From Myxococcus stipitatus (GTDB lineage Bacteria > Myxococcota > Myxococcia > Myxococcales > Myxococcaceae), in NCBI RefSeq assembly GCF_021412625.1, contig NZ_JAKCFI010000004.1:248001-312000 (forward strand): a stretch of 64,000 nt of DNA, in the 5' to 3' direction. Under the pieces are notes generated by a model. It saw only the letters and a program-made list of their open reading frames with translations, was not told the DNA's origin and made no database searches. The translations under genes and the position numbers were made by a program. Numbering within the stretch: position 1 is the first letter of the stretch; each line of letters begins with the position of its first letter. Positions 8,764 through 20,431 of this stretch are shown here, piece after piece.

Positions 8764-9073
8764 CCTGATCAATCTAGGGGACGCCACCCTCCGACGCCAC
8801 CACCCACCCGGCGCCCACCCCACCTCCCGGCCGCCCCGCGACCTCCCGCCCCCGGGGTCGCTCCCACCTGCCCGGTACCCGTTAACGAGATTGACCGGCT
8901 GGCAAATTTACATTTTTGAGCACTTGCCGCCCGCGAGGCTCGTACCACCCCCTGAACATGCCCCGCAACCAACGGGAATCATTGGTTTTTGACGAATTTT
9001 CAAGAGGGGGGATGACACGAAGTTAATTCGTCCCTACATTGCGAGCGTTGGATTTGCTGCAGAGGAGCTGCGC
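8764..9073. other. Intergenic promoter region with A+T-rich tract
   Basis: 310 bases between divergent small genes. The half nearest 9073 (about 8880-9055) is clearly more A+T-rich than the rest of the window and includes TTTACATTTTTGAG and TTGACGAATTTTC. TTGACG near 8988 is a good -35-like hexamer, but no convincing -10 follows at 17 bases. TACATT near 9042 is another -10 candidate. It is probably the promoter of the gene at 9074. Confidence 0.45.
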
Positions 9074-9352
9074 ATGGCTTACGACGGCGAGCTGGTGAAG
9101 ATGGAGAACGGTCGCTGGGCGCGGTTCCAGCGGTGCCAGGTGTACCGCCCGGGTGTCGCGGACGCCGGCGAGACGATGCTGCTCATCGCGGTGGAGCTGG
9201 AGGAGCGGTTCCAGCGTCTGCTCGACGATGCGGCGGGCTCCCTGGCCCAGTACCGCTATCAGGGCGTGCCCGTGCAGATGCGGTTGGATCCGGAGACGCA
9301 GGGCATCACCCTGCACCCGGAAGCGGCTCCGGCCGTTCCCGCGTTGCACTGA
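9074..9352 (+). CDS. Small hypothetical protein
   Basis: A 92-residue protein with an excellent ribosome site (GAGGAGCTGCGC before the ATG) and a long A+T-rich promoter region. The sequence is amphipathic and soluble: short beta-like strands (DGELVKMENGRWARFQRCQVY) then a helix (ELEERFQRLLDDAAGSLAQY) and VPVQMRLDPETQGITLHPEA. There is no signal peptide. I do not recognise the family. The strong translation and promoter signals suggest good expression. It converges on the M3 peptidase gene. Confidence 0.62.
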   Translation: MAYDGELVKMENGRWARFQRCQVYRPGVADAGETMLLIAVELEERFQRLLDDAAGSLAQYRYQGVPVQMRLDPETQGITLHPEAAPAVPALH

Positions 9353-9461
9353 GTCAATCACGCCGCGTGAACAGCGCGGTGCGGGTTTGACGGATTCACA
9401 ACATCCGGGGCCTCGCGATTCACATCGCGGGGCCCCTCGCATTTACAGGGGCCGGCCGCGC

Positions 9462-11501
9462 TCAGCGCCCCTCCACCCAGCGGGTATAGGCCCCGAAGTC
9501 GTAGTCCCGGCGCAGGAAGTCGTGGACCAGATCCGCGGCGTCGCGCGAGCCGCCGGGCGCCAGGACGGTGTCCCGGTAGCGGCGCGCGGTGGTCGGATCC
9601 ATGGGGCCGTGCTCCGCGAAGGGCGTGAACAGGTCCTTCGCGATGACGAGCGACCAGAGGTACGTGTAGTAGAGCGCGGAGTAGTCGCCGTCGAGCTGGG
9701 TGAAGGAGAGGTGGACGTACGTGTCGTCCACGGCGCGGAAGGGCAGGAAGCGCTCCTGGAGCGCGCGCACGCGCGTGGCCGTCTCTGGCCCCTCCGGCGC
9801 GGTGCCGTCGTGGAGCTGGAGGCTGACGGCGGCGTAGAACAGCTGCTGGCGCACCCACAGGCCCTTGCCGAAGGCGTCCGCGCGGCGCATCCGGGTGATG
9901 GTGTCCGCGGGCAGCACCGCGCCGGTCTCCAGGTGGCGGGCGAAGCGCTGGAGTGACTCCGCGCGCCAGGCCCACTCCTCCATCAGCTGCGCGGGCGCCT
10001 CGATGAAGTCCACCTCCGTGCGCGTGCCGGACAGCCCGGCCCAGCGCGTGCGGCCGCCGAGCACGTGGTGCAGCAGGTGGCCGAACTCGTGGAAGAAGGT
10101 GCGCACCTCCGAATGCTGGAGCAGCGCGGGCCGGGCGCCGGGCCGGGGGAAGTTGCACGTCAGCACGGCCTCCGGCAGCGAGCGGCCCGCGCGGCCCAGC
10201 GCCAGGTCCCACTGCGCCGCGTGGGTGTACTTGTTGGGGCGCGGGTGCATGTCCAGGTAGAAGCGCCCGCGCAGCGCCCGCCCCTCGTAGACGTCGTAGA
10301 CCTCCACGTCCGGGTGCCAGACGGGCGCGTCCCTCACGCGGCGGTAGGTGAGCCCGAACAGCCGCGCGGTGATGTCCAGCACGCCGTTCTTCACGCGCGT
10401 GTATTCGAAGTAGGGCCGCAGCGCGCGCGAGTCGAGCTGGAAGCGCTCGGCGCGCACCCGGTCCTCCAGCCACGACTGCTCCCACGGCTCCACGCGCGTC
10501 GCGCCCGGCTCGTCGCGGCGCTTGCGCTCCAGCAGCGCGTCGTACTCGTCCCGGACGCGCCCGGACACCGTCGTGGCCAGCGTCTCGATGAACGCGGTGG
10601 CCGCCTCCTGGCTGCGCACCATCTTGTCCTCGGCGGCGTAGGCCGCCCAGCTCGGGTAGCCCAGCGTGGCCGCCAGCTCCTGCCGCGTCTGGAGCATGTG
10701 CGTCAGCGTGTCCACGTTGCTCGGGTGGCCCCGGCGCCGGGACAGCCGCCACAGCGCCTCGCGCGCGCGGGCGTCGCGCGCGTACGTCATGAAGGGCCCG
10801 TAGTCCGCCGTATGGGTGCCCACGCGCACCAGTCCATCCGCGCCGGGCGGGTGGGCGCGGACATAGTCGTCCGGCAGCCCCTCCAGCGCGACCGGTGGCA
10901 CCTCCAGCTGGCGCACGTCCTCGGTGATGTGCCGGCTGAACTCCTGGCCGAGCAGGATGAGGCGCTCCTGGAGCGCGCGCACCCGCTCCCGCGTCGCCTC
11001 GTCCCGGTCCACCCCCGCGCGCCGGAACCCGCGCAGCACGCGCTCCACCCAGTGCCGCGTGGCCGCGTCCTGGCCCTCCAGCGACAGCGACGCCAGCGCG
11101 TCGAACACGCGCCGGTCCAACGAGAAGTCCGTCCGCGCGCGCTCCGCCTCCAGCTCGCACTGCTCCGCCGCCGCGCGGAAGCCCGCGTCCGGGTGCACGC
11201 TGGCCCCCGTGCCCGAGCGGCCCACCGCGTCGTCCAGCAGCGCGATGGCGTCGTCGTAGAGCGTGAGCGCCTCCAGCGTGGGCAGCGCCGCGCCGGGCCG
11301 CGTCAGCCGCGCCACCGCCTCCCGCGCCCGCTCCAGGTCCTCCTGGCAGACCTCCGTGAAGTGCTCCGGCGTGGTGCTGAGCAGCAGTCCCGCATCCGGG
11401 ACGAGGCCCTCCGTCCCTCCTCCCCCGGTGAGCACCCGGGCCGAAGGGCTGGCGCACCCCGTGAGCAGGACGATGACGGCGATGACGAGCGTGGAACGCA
11501 A
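9462..11501 (-). CDS. M3 family metallopeptidase lipoprotein (oligopeptidase A-like)
   Basis: A 679-residue thimet-oligopeptidase-type zinc peptidase. The active site is FFHEFGHLLHH (HExxH) with the third ligand in VDFIEAPAQLMEEWAW. Upstream regions match M3A proteins (FSRHITEDVR, YDALLERKR, FYLDMHPRPNKY). I choose the TTG at 11501: it follows GGGAGGG and gives the signal MRSTLVIAVIVLLTGC with a lipobox at Cys16. An in-frame ATG at 11603 would bury the lipoprotein signal. The enzyme would cleave oligopeptides at the cell envelope, whereas most relatives are cytoplasmic. A second M3-like peptidase lies at 57990. Confidence 0.85.
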   Translation of the reverse strand: MRSTLVIAVIVLLTGCASPSARVLTGGGGTEGLVPDAGLLLSTTPEHFTEVCQEDLERAREAVARLTRPGAALPTLEALTLYDDAIALLDDAVGRSGTGASVHPDAGFRAAAEQCELEAERARTDFSLDRRVFDALASLSLEGQDAATRHWVERVLRGFRRAGVDRDEATRERVRALQERLILLGQEFSRHITEDVRQLEVPPVALEGLPDDYVRAHPPGADGLVRVGTHTADYGPFMTYARDARAREALWRLSRRRGHPSNVDTLTHMLQTRQELAATLGYPSWAAYAAEDKMVRSQEAATAFIETLATTVSGRVRDEYDALLERKRRDEPGATRVEPWEQSWLEDRVRAERFQLDSRALRPYFEYTRVKNGVLDITARLFGLTYRRVRDAPVWHPDVEVYDVYEGRALRGRFYLDMHPRPNKYTHAAQWDLALGRAGRSLPEAVLTCNFPRPGARPALLQHSEVRTFFHEFGHLLHHVLGGRTRWAGLSGTRTEVDFIEAPAQLMEEWAWRAESLQRFARHLETGAVLPADTITRMRRADAFGKGLWVRQQLFYAAVSLQLHDGTAPEGPETATRVRALQERFLPFRAVDDTYVHLSFTQLDGDYSALYYTYLWSLVIAKDLFTPFAEHGPMDPTTARRYRDTVLAPGGSRDAADLVHDFLRRDYDFGAYTRWVEGR

Positions 11502-11692
11502 GGGCCCTCCCGATACGAGGTGAGGAAGCGGCGAGGACCCCCCAGGGGATTTCCCGTACGCGCTCCCGGCAGGAATGACGGATAGGGGCTTGTTTTGTTG
11601 CAATATTTCGTTCTAGTTGGAATCTGCCGCGTACGCCGCTATTCGCCGGGGGAGGGGCGGTGCGGGGGAAGTCAATGGGGCAGCCGGACGGT

Positions 11693-12475
11693 TCAGGCCG
11701 CCACCTGGAAGAAGCGCGAGGCGTTGTCGAGGGCGACGCGGCGCACGATGCGTTCGGACAGGTTGGCCTTGGCCAGGAGGTTGGCCACGCGGGCGAGCCC
11801 GAGGATGTCGCCGGCGCCGTCGCCCGCGTCGGAGTTGAGCACCAGCCGTTCGCTGCCGAGCCGGCGCACCAGGGCCACGGCGCGCTCGGCGGCGAGCGCC
11901 TCCGGGTGGAGGGTGAGGCCCGCCCAGTGGCCCACCTCGAGGATGGTGCGCACGGTGCGCGCGCTGGCGTGGTCCACCAGCACGCGCGAGGGCACGACGC
12001 CGGACTGCTTGAGCAGGGTGAGGATGCGGCGGGTGTGGCGCTCCTTGTCGGTCAGGGGCGTGTGGACGACGACGCGCAGCTTCAGGCGCCGGGCCAGCGC
12101 GAGCTGTTCGAGGAAGGCCTCCTCCTCTTCCTCCCCGCCCGCGTGCAGGCCCGTCTCGCCCAGCGCGACGACGCGCCCGCCCTGGAAGTAGTCGGGCAGG
12201 GTGGAGAGCACCTCCGACAGGCCCCGCCGGGGGATGCAGCGCGGGTGGACGCCCAGGGCCGCCCAGGCGCGGATGCCCACGCGCTCCAGGCGCGGCAGCT
12301 GCCGCTCCACCAGGTCGTCGAAGTGCCGCAGCAGCGCCTTGGACGTGGGCTCCGGGAAGTGGTGCGCCACGACGAGCGCCCGCTCCACCCCGAAGAAGCG
12401 CATCGACTCCAGGTCCTGGTCGCTCAGGCTCTCGGGGTGCACGTGCGCGTCGAAGATGGGCAGGGGCTCGGCCAC
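11693..12475 (-). CDS. TatD-like metal-dependent hydrolase
   Basis: A 260-residue amidohydrolase-fold protein. It opens with IFDAHVHPE (first HxH metal pair), then ALGVHPR, VVALGETGLH (metal-bridging glutamate), VVVHTPL and LNSDAGDG (last aspartate), the usual order in TatD nucleases and related TIM-barrel hydrolases. The start is a GTG six bases after the gamma-glutamyltransferase stop, so the two are probably co-transcribed. A DNase role is not assured, since the family includes hydrolases of other substrates. Confidence 0.78.
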   Translation of the reverse strand: MAEPLPIFDAHVHPESLSDQDLESMRFFGVERALVVAHHFPEPTSKALLRHFDDLVERQLPRLERVGIRAWAALGVHPRCIPRRGLSEVLSTLPDYFQGGRVVALGETGLHAGGEEEEEAFLEQLALARRLKLRVVVHTPLTDKERHTRRILTLLKQSGVVPSRVLVDHASARTVRTILEVGHWAGLTLHPEALAAERAVALVRRLGSERLVLNSDAGDGAGDILGLARVANLLAKANLSERIVRRVALDNASRFFQVAA

Positions 12476-12480
12476 GGCGC

Positions 12481-14277
12481 TCAGTCCTGTCCCAGGGCCA
12501 TGCCCTCGTTGCGCGGGTCGCTCGCGGAGAAGCGCAGGCCCGTCGCCGGGTCCACGTACACCGCCTCCGCGTCTCCCCACTGGTCCACGCGCCGCACCTG
12601 GTGCCCCTTGGCCTGCAGCACCGTCAGCGTGGCCGGCTCCAGGCCGAACCTGTCCACCCACAGCTCGTCGGGGAGGTACTGGTGGTGCACGCGGCCCTCG
12701 TTCACCGCGCGCGCCACGTCCATGCCGCCGTCCACCACGTTGCTGATGACCTGGATGACGGTGGTGGGGATGGTGGAGCCGCCCGGGCTGCCCACCGCGA
12801 GCATGACCTTCCTGGGGTCCTCCTTGCTGAACACCAGCGTGGGGGACATGGAGGACTGGGGCACCTTGCCGGGGTGCACGGCGTTGGGCTCGCCGGTGAC
12901 GAGCCCGTACGCGTTGGGCACGCCGGGCTGCGCGGCGAAGTCGTCCATCTCGTCGTTGAGCAGCACGCCGGTGCCCTTGGCGACGACACACGAGCCGAAG
13001 CTGTAGTTGATGGTCGTGGTCAGGGCCACCGCGTTGCCGTCCTTGTCCACGACGGAGATGTGCGTGGTGTTCTTGCGCTCCGGCTCCGGCGTATGCGGGC
13101 CCGGTTCCTCGCGCAGCGTGGAGCCCTGGCCGGCGTTGGCCTGCGGCAGCAGCGACAGGCTGGGCGTGGCCTTCTTCGGGTCGATGGAGCCCGCCAGGTC
13201 CGCGATGTGGCCGGACGAAATCAGCCGCGCGGTGGGCACGTCCGCGAAGTCCGGGTCACCCAGGTACTTGGCGCGGTCCACGTACGCGCGCCGCACCGCC
13301 TCCACGTAGAGGTGCAGCGCCTCCGGGTCCCGGAAGACGAAGCCCTGGGGGCGCAGCCGCTCCAGCGCGCCCAGCACCTGGAGCACCGCCACGCCGCCCG
13401 CGCTCGGCGGCGGCATGGTGAGGATGCGGTGGCCGCGGTAGCTGCCCTCCAGCGCCTCGCGCGGGCGCGTCTTGTACGACGCCAGGTCCTCCAGCGTCAG
13501 GACGCCGCCGCCCGCGCGCACCGTGTCCACGATGCCCTGGGCCACCGCGCCCGAATAGAAGCCCCTGGCGCCGCGCTGGGACACCGCCGTCAGCGTGCGC
13601 GCCAGCTCCGGCTGCTTGATGACGTGGCCCACCGGCGGCACGTCCGGCACGCCCTCGGCGTTCTTCACCAGGAACAGCCGCGACGCCTCCGGGTCCTTGC
13701 GCAGGCACTCCAGCCGCCCGCCCGCCAGCACCCGGTAGCGCGGCGTCACCCACAGCCCCTTGCGCGCCGCCTCGATGGCCGGTGCCAGCACGACCGAGCG
13801 CGGCAGCTTCCCGTGCTTCTCCAGCAGCTCCAGGTAGCCGGCCACCGCGCCCGGCACCGCCACGCTCAGCGCGCCGTCCGTGGACAGGCCCGTCACCACC
13901 TTGCCGTCCTTGACGAACATGTCCCGGCTGGCCGCCTTGGGCGCCACCTCGCGGAAGTCCAGCACCCGCGTCTCACCGCTCTTCGCCTCGTGCACCAGGG
14001 CGAAGCCGCCGCCACCCACGCCGGAGTGGTACGGACCCACCACCGCCGCCACGAACGCCGCCGCCACCGCCGCGTCCACCGCGTTGCCGCCCTTGTCCAA
14101 CATCTTCAGCGCGGCCTCGCTCGCCGCCGGGTAGGCCGTGGCCACCGCGCCTCCCCGGTAGGGTCGCGCCGCGTGCGCCACGCACGCCAACAACACCACC
14201 GCCACCGCCAGGCCTCGCACCACCGCCCCGGGCATCCTCGAACCGGGCACGCGCTTCTCGACGCTCGTGTCGCTCAC
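12481..14277 (-). CDS. ggt: Gamma-glutamyltransferase
   Basis: About 598 residues. The self-cleaving nucleophile region is NTTHISVVDKDGNAVALT (threonine about residue 405), followed by the GSCVVAKGTGVLLNDEMDDF substrate loop and VGSPGGSTIPTT, all diagnostic of GGT. The N-terminus carries a signal sequence (VVRGLAVAVVLLACVAHAA), so the enzyme is exported to the periplasm, where it hydrolyses glutathione and gamma-glutamyl amides. I choose GTG 14277 because AGGAGG lies nine bases before it; GTG 14301 also fits the frame. It is the first gene of a pair with the TatD-like hydrolase. Confidence 0.92.
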   Translation of the reverse strand: MSDTSVEKRVPGSRMPGAVVRGLAVAVVLLACVAHAARPYRGGAVATAYPAASEAALKMLDKGGNAVDAAVAAAFVAAVVGPYHSGVGGGGFALVHEAKSGETRVLDFREVAPKAASRDMFVKDGKVVTGLSTDGALSVAVPGAVAGYLELLEKHGKLPRSVVLAPAIEAARKGLWVTPRYRVLAGGRLECLRKDPEASRLFLVKNAEGVPDVPPVGHVIKQPELARTLTAVSQRGARGFYSGAVAQGIVDTVRAGGGVLTLEDLASYKTRPREALEGSYRGHRILTMPPPSAGGVAVLQVLGALERLRPQGFVFRDPEALHLYVEAVRRAYVDRAKYLGDPDFADVPTARLISSGHIADLAGSIDPKKATPSLSLLPQANAGQGSTLREEPGPHTPEPERKNTTHISVVDKDGNAVALTTTINYSFGSCVVAKGTGVLLNDEMDDFAAQPGVPNAYGLVTGEPNAVHPGKVPQSSMSPTLVFSKEDPRKVMLAVGSPGGSTIPTTVIQVISNVVDGGMDVARAVNEGRVHHQYLPDELWVDRFGLEPATLTVLQAKGHQVRRVDQWGDAEAVYVDPATGLRFSASDPRNEGMALGQD

Positions 14278-14528
14278 GAATCCAGCCCTCCTCGGGGCCA
14301 CATCAATACCTTGTGACTGGCTTTCGGCGCGGGGGTTGTGTTACCCGGCGGACACTTACCCACACCTCAGGGCCGGGACTCGGGGGCGCCACACCGACTA
14401 CACGTCTCCCGGTATGCACGAACTGTCCGCACCGGGCCATGATTTCAACTCGGCAGAATTTTTCCTCTTGGATTGTTTTTCCGGAGGGTGCATCCTTCCC
14501 CCATCATGAAGCGAGTCTGGGGGAGCCA
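14278..14528. other. Intergenic region with A+T-rich promoter-like tract
   Basis: 251 bases between divergent genes. Bases about 14438-14490 are unusually A+T-rich for this genome (AATTTTTCCTCTTGGATTGTTTTTCC) and probably hold the promoter for the rightward small gene and glmU. No clear operator is seen. Confidence 0.4.
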
Positions 14529-14735
14529 ATGAGCACGCCGGCCACACCCGAGAAGACGCCGCGACCCGGGTCCGTGCCGCCCTCCGGGCGGGTCACGCTC
14601 TTCCTCAAGCCCAGCTTCGGCATCACCGTGAAGAGCAATGCGTTGTGTGTGGCGGTCAGCGCGAAGCCGCAACCCGAGAACACCTCCGACTCTTCGGAGC
14701 CGCGCGCGGTTGACGACTCGATCCGCTGTCCCTAA
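14529..14735 (+). CDS. Small hypothetical protein upstream of glmU
   Basis: A 68-residue frame with a good ribosome site (CTGGGGGAGCCA then ATG) and nearly all codons ending in G or C, as in neighbouring real genes. The middle is the only hydrophobic part ([23 protein letters not shown]); both ends are polar and Pro/Ser-rich. It ends 11 bases before the glmU start and glmU has no ribosome site of its own, so coupled translation is possible. No family is recognised, so a leader-peptide role or a non-coding leader are alternatives. Confidence 0.45.
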   Translation: MSTPATPEKTPRPGSVPPSGRVTLFLKPSFGITVKSNALCVAVSAKPQPENTSDSSEPRAVDDSIRCP

Positions 14736-14746
14736 TCCTCCGCCGC

Positions 14747-16144
14747 ATGACAGCTCTGTCGGCGGTGGTGCTGTGTGCGGGCAAGGGCACGCGGATGAAG
14801 TCGGAGAAGGCGAAGGTCCTTCACGCGATTCTCGGCAAGCCCCTGTGTGCGTATCCCTTGAAGCGAGCCCTGGAGCTCGGCGCCTCCCACGTGGTGCCGG
14901 TGGTGGGGCATCAGGCTGAGAGTGTCGAGAAGTCGATCCGGGCGCACTTCCCCGACGCGCCCCTGCGCTTCGCCCTCCAGAAGGAGCAGCGCGGGACGGC
15001 GGACGCGGTGCGCTCCGCGGAGGAGGCGCTGAAGGGGTTCTCCGGGCGGGTGCTCATCCTCTACGGCGACGTGCCGCTGTTGCGCCGCGAGACGCTGGAG
15101 GCGCTCCTGGCCGCGCACGACCGGGCCGGCGGCAAGCTGGCGCTGGTGTCCACGGTGCTCGAGGACCCCACCGGCTACGGCCGCATCCTGCGCGAGGGCG
15201 GCCGGGTGGTGCGGGTGGTGGAGCAGAAGGACGCCACGGCCGAGCAGCGCGCCATCCGCGAGTGCAACGCGGGCATCTACTCCGTCGACGCGGACTTCCT
15301 GTGGATGGCCCTGGCGGAGATAAAACCGAACAACGCGCAGGGCGAGTTCTACCTCACGGACCTGGTGGAGCTGGCCTCCCGGGAGGGGCCGGTGGGGACG
15401 GTGGAGGCGGACGCCACGGAGACGGCGGGGGTGAACGACCGCGTGGAGCTGGCCGCCCGGGCGAAGGTGCTCCAGCGGCGCATCAACCAGGCGCACATGC
15501 GCGCGGGCGTGACGCTGGCGGACCCGGATACGACCTTCATCGACGAGGACGTGGTGATTGGCGCCGACACGGAGGTGGGCCCCGGGGTGGTGCTGGCGGC
15601 CGGCACCGTGGTGGGCCGCGACGTCGTCATCGGGCCGGGCTGCGTGGTGACGGCCTCCACGGTGGCGGACGGCACGACACTCAAGTCCTACTCCGTGCTG
15701 GAGGAGGCGCGGGTGGGCGAGCGGAACGTCATTGGCCCGTTCTCCCGCCTGCGGCCGGGGACGGAGCTGGCAGAGGACGTGCATCTGGGCAACTTCGTGG
15801 AGACGAAGAAGGCGCGCATCGGCAAGGGGTCCAAGGCCAACCACCTGACTTATCTGGGGGACGCGAAGGTGGGCGCTGGCTGCAACATCGGCGCGGGCAC
15901 CATCACCTGTAACTATGACGGGGTGAACAAGAGCGTGACGGAGCTGGGGGACGGGGTCTTCATCGGCTCCGACACCCAGCTGGTGGCGCCGGTGACGGTG
16001 GGAGATGGCGCGTACGTGGGCGCGGGGACGACGGTGACGAAGAACGTGCCGCCGGGGAGCCTCGCTGTGTCACGCGCGCCACAGGTGACGAAGGAGGGCT
16101 GGGTGGCGGCGAAGAAGGCCCGCCGCGCGGCCAAGGGCGGTTGA
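14747..16144 (+). CDS. glmU: Bifunctional GlcNAc-1-P uridylyltransferase / GlcN-1-P acetyltransferase
   Basis: A 465-residue two-domain enzyme making UDP-GlcNAc, precursor of peptidoglycan and lipopolysaccharide. The N-terminal Rossmann-like domain has [11 protein letters not shown] and YGDVPLL (metal aspartate); the PK usually following MxSxx is AK here. The C-terminal left-handed beta-helix shows hexapeptide repeats ([18 protein letters not shown]) and the acetyl-transfer residues around [19 protein letters not shown] and CNYDGVNK. Length matches E. coli GlmU (456). glmS follows after 109 bases in the same direction, so both steps of the pathway sit together. Confidence 0.95.
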   Translation: MTALSAVVLCAGKGTRMKSEKAKVLHAILGKPLCAYPLKRALELGASHVVPVVGHQAESVEKSIRAHFPDAPLRFALQKEQRGTADAVRSAEEALKGFSGRVLILYGDVPLLRRETLEALLAAHDRAGGKLALVSTVLEDPTGYGRILREGGRVVRVVEQKDATAEQRAIRECNAGIYSVDADFLWMALAEIKPNNAQGEFYLTDLVELASREGPVGTVEADATETAGVNDRVELAARAKVLQRRINQAHMRAGVTLADPDTTFIDEDVVIGADTEVGPGVVLAAGTVVGRDVVIGPGCVVTASTVADGTTLKSYSVLEEARVGERNVIGPFSRLRPGTELAEDVHLGNFVETKKARIGKGSKANHLTYLGDAKVGAGCNIGAGTITCNYDGVNKSVTELGDGVFIGSDTQLVAPVTVGDGAYVGAGTTVTKNVPPGSLAVSRAPQVTKEGWVAAKKARRAAKGG

Positions 16145-16253
16145 GCCGCGGCGTGGCTCTTGCTTGGGAGGCGGCCAGACAGTCGCCTCCGGAGAAGTAT
16201 GGGTATCCCTCGGTTTGCTCCGGCGGGCGTGGGCGTGAGAGAGAGGTCTGAAT

Positions 16254-18089
<1,836 letters not shown>

Positions 18090-18128
18090 CGCGTCCGCGC
18101 CTCGCGTCGGGCCTCGGCGCGTGATGAG

Positions 18129-18163
18129 GAAGCCCGGGCTCCCCTGGTGGGGGTCCGGGCTTC
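18129..18163 (+). terminator. Terminator after glmS
   Basis: GAAGCCCGG (18129-18137) pairs perfectly with CCGGGCTTC (18155-18163), with inner CCCC/GGGG pairing around TGGT. It lies 40 bases after the glmS stop. The following GTCGTTCTC is T-rich but not a full T-run. Confidence 0.65.
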
Positions 18164-18232
18164 GTCGTTCTCAGGGGCCCCCGCGCCCCCTTCGCTTTGA
18201 ATCGCGACCGGGGCCGTGGGTACAGTCTTGCC

Positions 18233-19006
18233 GTGTCGGACGCCACTCGCACCCATCCACCCGACTCCAGGCCGGACGAAGCCCCGGGGGAGGAGCGCGT
18301 CACGGACCTCGCCGCCTGGGCTCCGCCGCCCTCCGTGGCTCTCTCCCGGCCCACCCCTCCGTTGGAGATGCCGCTGCCCGTCCTGGTCCGCGTGCAGCAG
18401 GCCCTCCATGCCCCGGAGGCCGAGCGCCCGGAGGCCGCCACGCAGCTCAACGAGGCGCTGGCGCGCATGGCCGAGGGCGGCGGGGGACGCGAGGTGGCGG
18501 ACACCCTCCAGCGGCTGCTGGCGAGCGGACAGCTCACGGGGCTGGTGGACGCCCAGGGCCGCTCGTGCCGCGCCGTGGCCGTGGAGGCGCTCCTGTCCCT
18601 GGGCTTCCCCTACGCCCTGGAGGTGGATCCGGACGACCTCAAGCACCTGCGCGCCAACGTCGGCCTGACCCCCGCCCGCGCCAGGTCCCTCCTGGACTTC
18701 GGCCCCGGGGTGCCCGCCACCGTCCTCGCCAGCGGCGTCCTCGCCCAGCTCCTGGAGGAGCTGCTGCGCCCCCATCCGCCCGGGGCGCCGGTGACCTTGC
18801 AGGTGGGCTTGGCCGTGCTCGCCATGGTGGCCTTGTGGCTTGCCCCCCCGCGCACTCCCGTGTACCGGGTGGGCCTCACCCTCCTGGCGCTCGGCTCGGG
18901 CTACGGGCTGTTGATGGCCCTGGAATCCGTCGGGGAATCAGGGGGCCTGTGGGTCGGTGTGGCCGGAATGGTGGCCGCCCTCCTGGCTGCCCTCCGCAAG
19001 GGCTGA
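18233..19006 (+). CDS. Hypothetical membrane protein
   Basis: About 257 residues from GTG 18233; the start is uncertain because no good ribosome site is visible and a TTG at 18197 is also in frame. The N-terminal ~160 residues are soluble and helical (VRVQQALHAPEAERPEAATQ, VADTLQRLLASGQLTGLVD). The C-terminal third has hydrophobic segments (PVTLQVGLAVLAMVALWLAP, VGLTLLALGSGYGLLMAL, GLWVGVAGMVAALLAAL), so it is a cytoplasmic domain on a three-span membrane anchor. No family is recognised. It sits between the glmS terminator and recA. Confidence 0.6.
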   Translation: MSDATRTHPPDSRPDEAPGEERVTDLAAWAPPPSVALSRPTPPLEMPLPVLVRVQQALHAPEAERPEAATQLNEALARMAEGGGGREVADTLQRLLASGQLTGLVDAQGRSCRAVAVEALLSLGFPYALEVDPDDLKHLRANVGLTPARARSLLDFGPGVPATVLASGVLAQLLEELLRPHPPGAPVTLQVGLAVLAMVALWLAPPRTPVYRVGLTLLALGSGYGLLMALESVGESGGLWVGVAGMVAALLAALRKG

Positions 19007-19062
19007 CCTGGGGGACGCAACACGGATGTCAGAGGGGTGGACTAGGGTCTACCCATCGCGTA

Positions 19063-19079
19063 CTAAAAGCGCGTTCAGG
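19063..19079 (+). promoter_or_regulatory. LexA box upstream of recA
   Basis: The 17 bases CTAAAAGCGCGTTCAGG fit at every position the LexA-binding motif I recall for Myxococcus xanthus, CTRHAMRYBYGTTCAGS. The box ends 39 bases before the recA start codon, a normal place for an SOS operator. It implies DNA-damage induction of this recA copy. The motif is quoted from memory and was not checked against a database. Confidence 0.75.
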
Positions 19080-19118
19080 TGAGCCGGGGTGGCTCGCCAA
19101 TACAAGGAGCCGAGAGAA

Positions 19119-20207
<1,089 letters not shown>

Positions 20208-20431
20208 CGGGCCCGGGGCCTCGGGGCTCCACCGGCTTCGCGACCAGGGGTCGTCCTGCCATGCGGGCGGGGCGGCCCCTGTGTCGTTTCGACGTGTTTC
20301 GACGCGCAGCCCCCCTGACACGTCGCGTTGTGGCCAGGGCGTGGCGGGGATGTTGCCGGACGGATGGAGGGGCGCCTTAGACTTCGCGCGCGCCGGTCTT
20401 CCAGGCCGCGCTCAATCCCTGGGGTCTCGCC

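Noticed and set aside
14747-14765. Alternative upstream start for glmU
   Set aside because: The chosen ATG gives the normal GlmU N-terminus and an upstream extension would not fit the family.
16145-16253. Possible glmS ribozyme or riboswitch leader
   Set aside because: The spacer is only 109 bases and shows no ribozyme-like core; such ribozymes are known mainly from Gram-positive bacteria.
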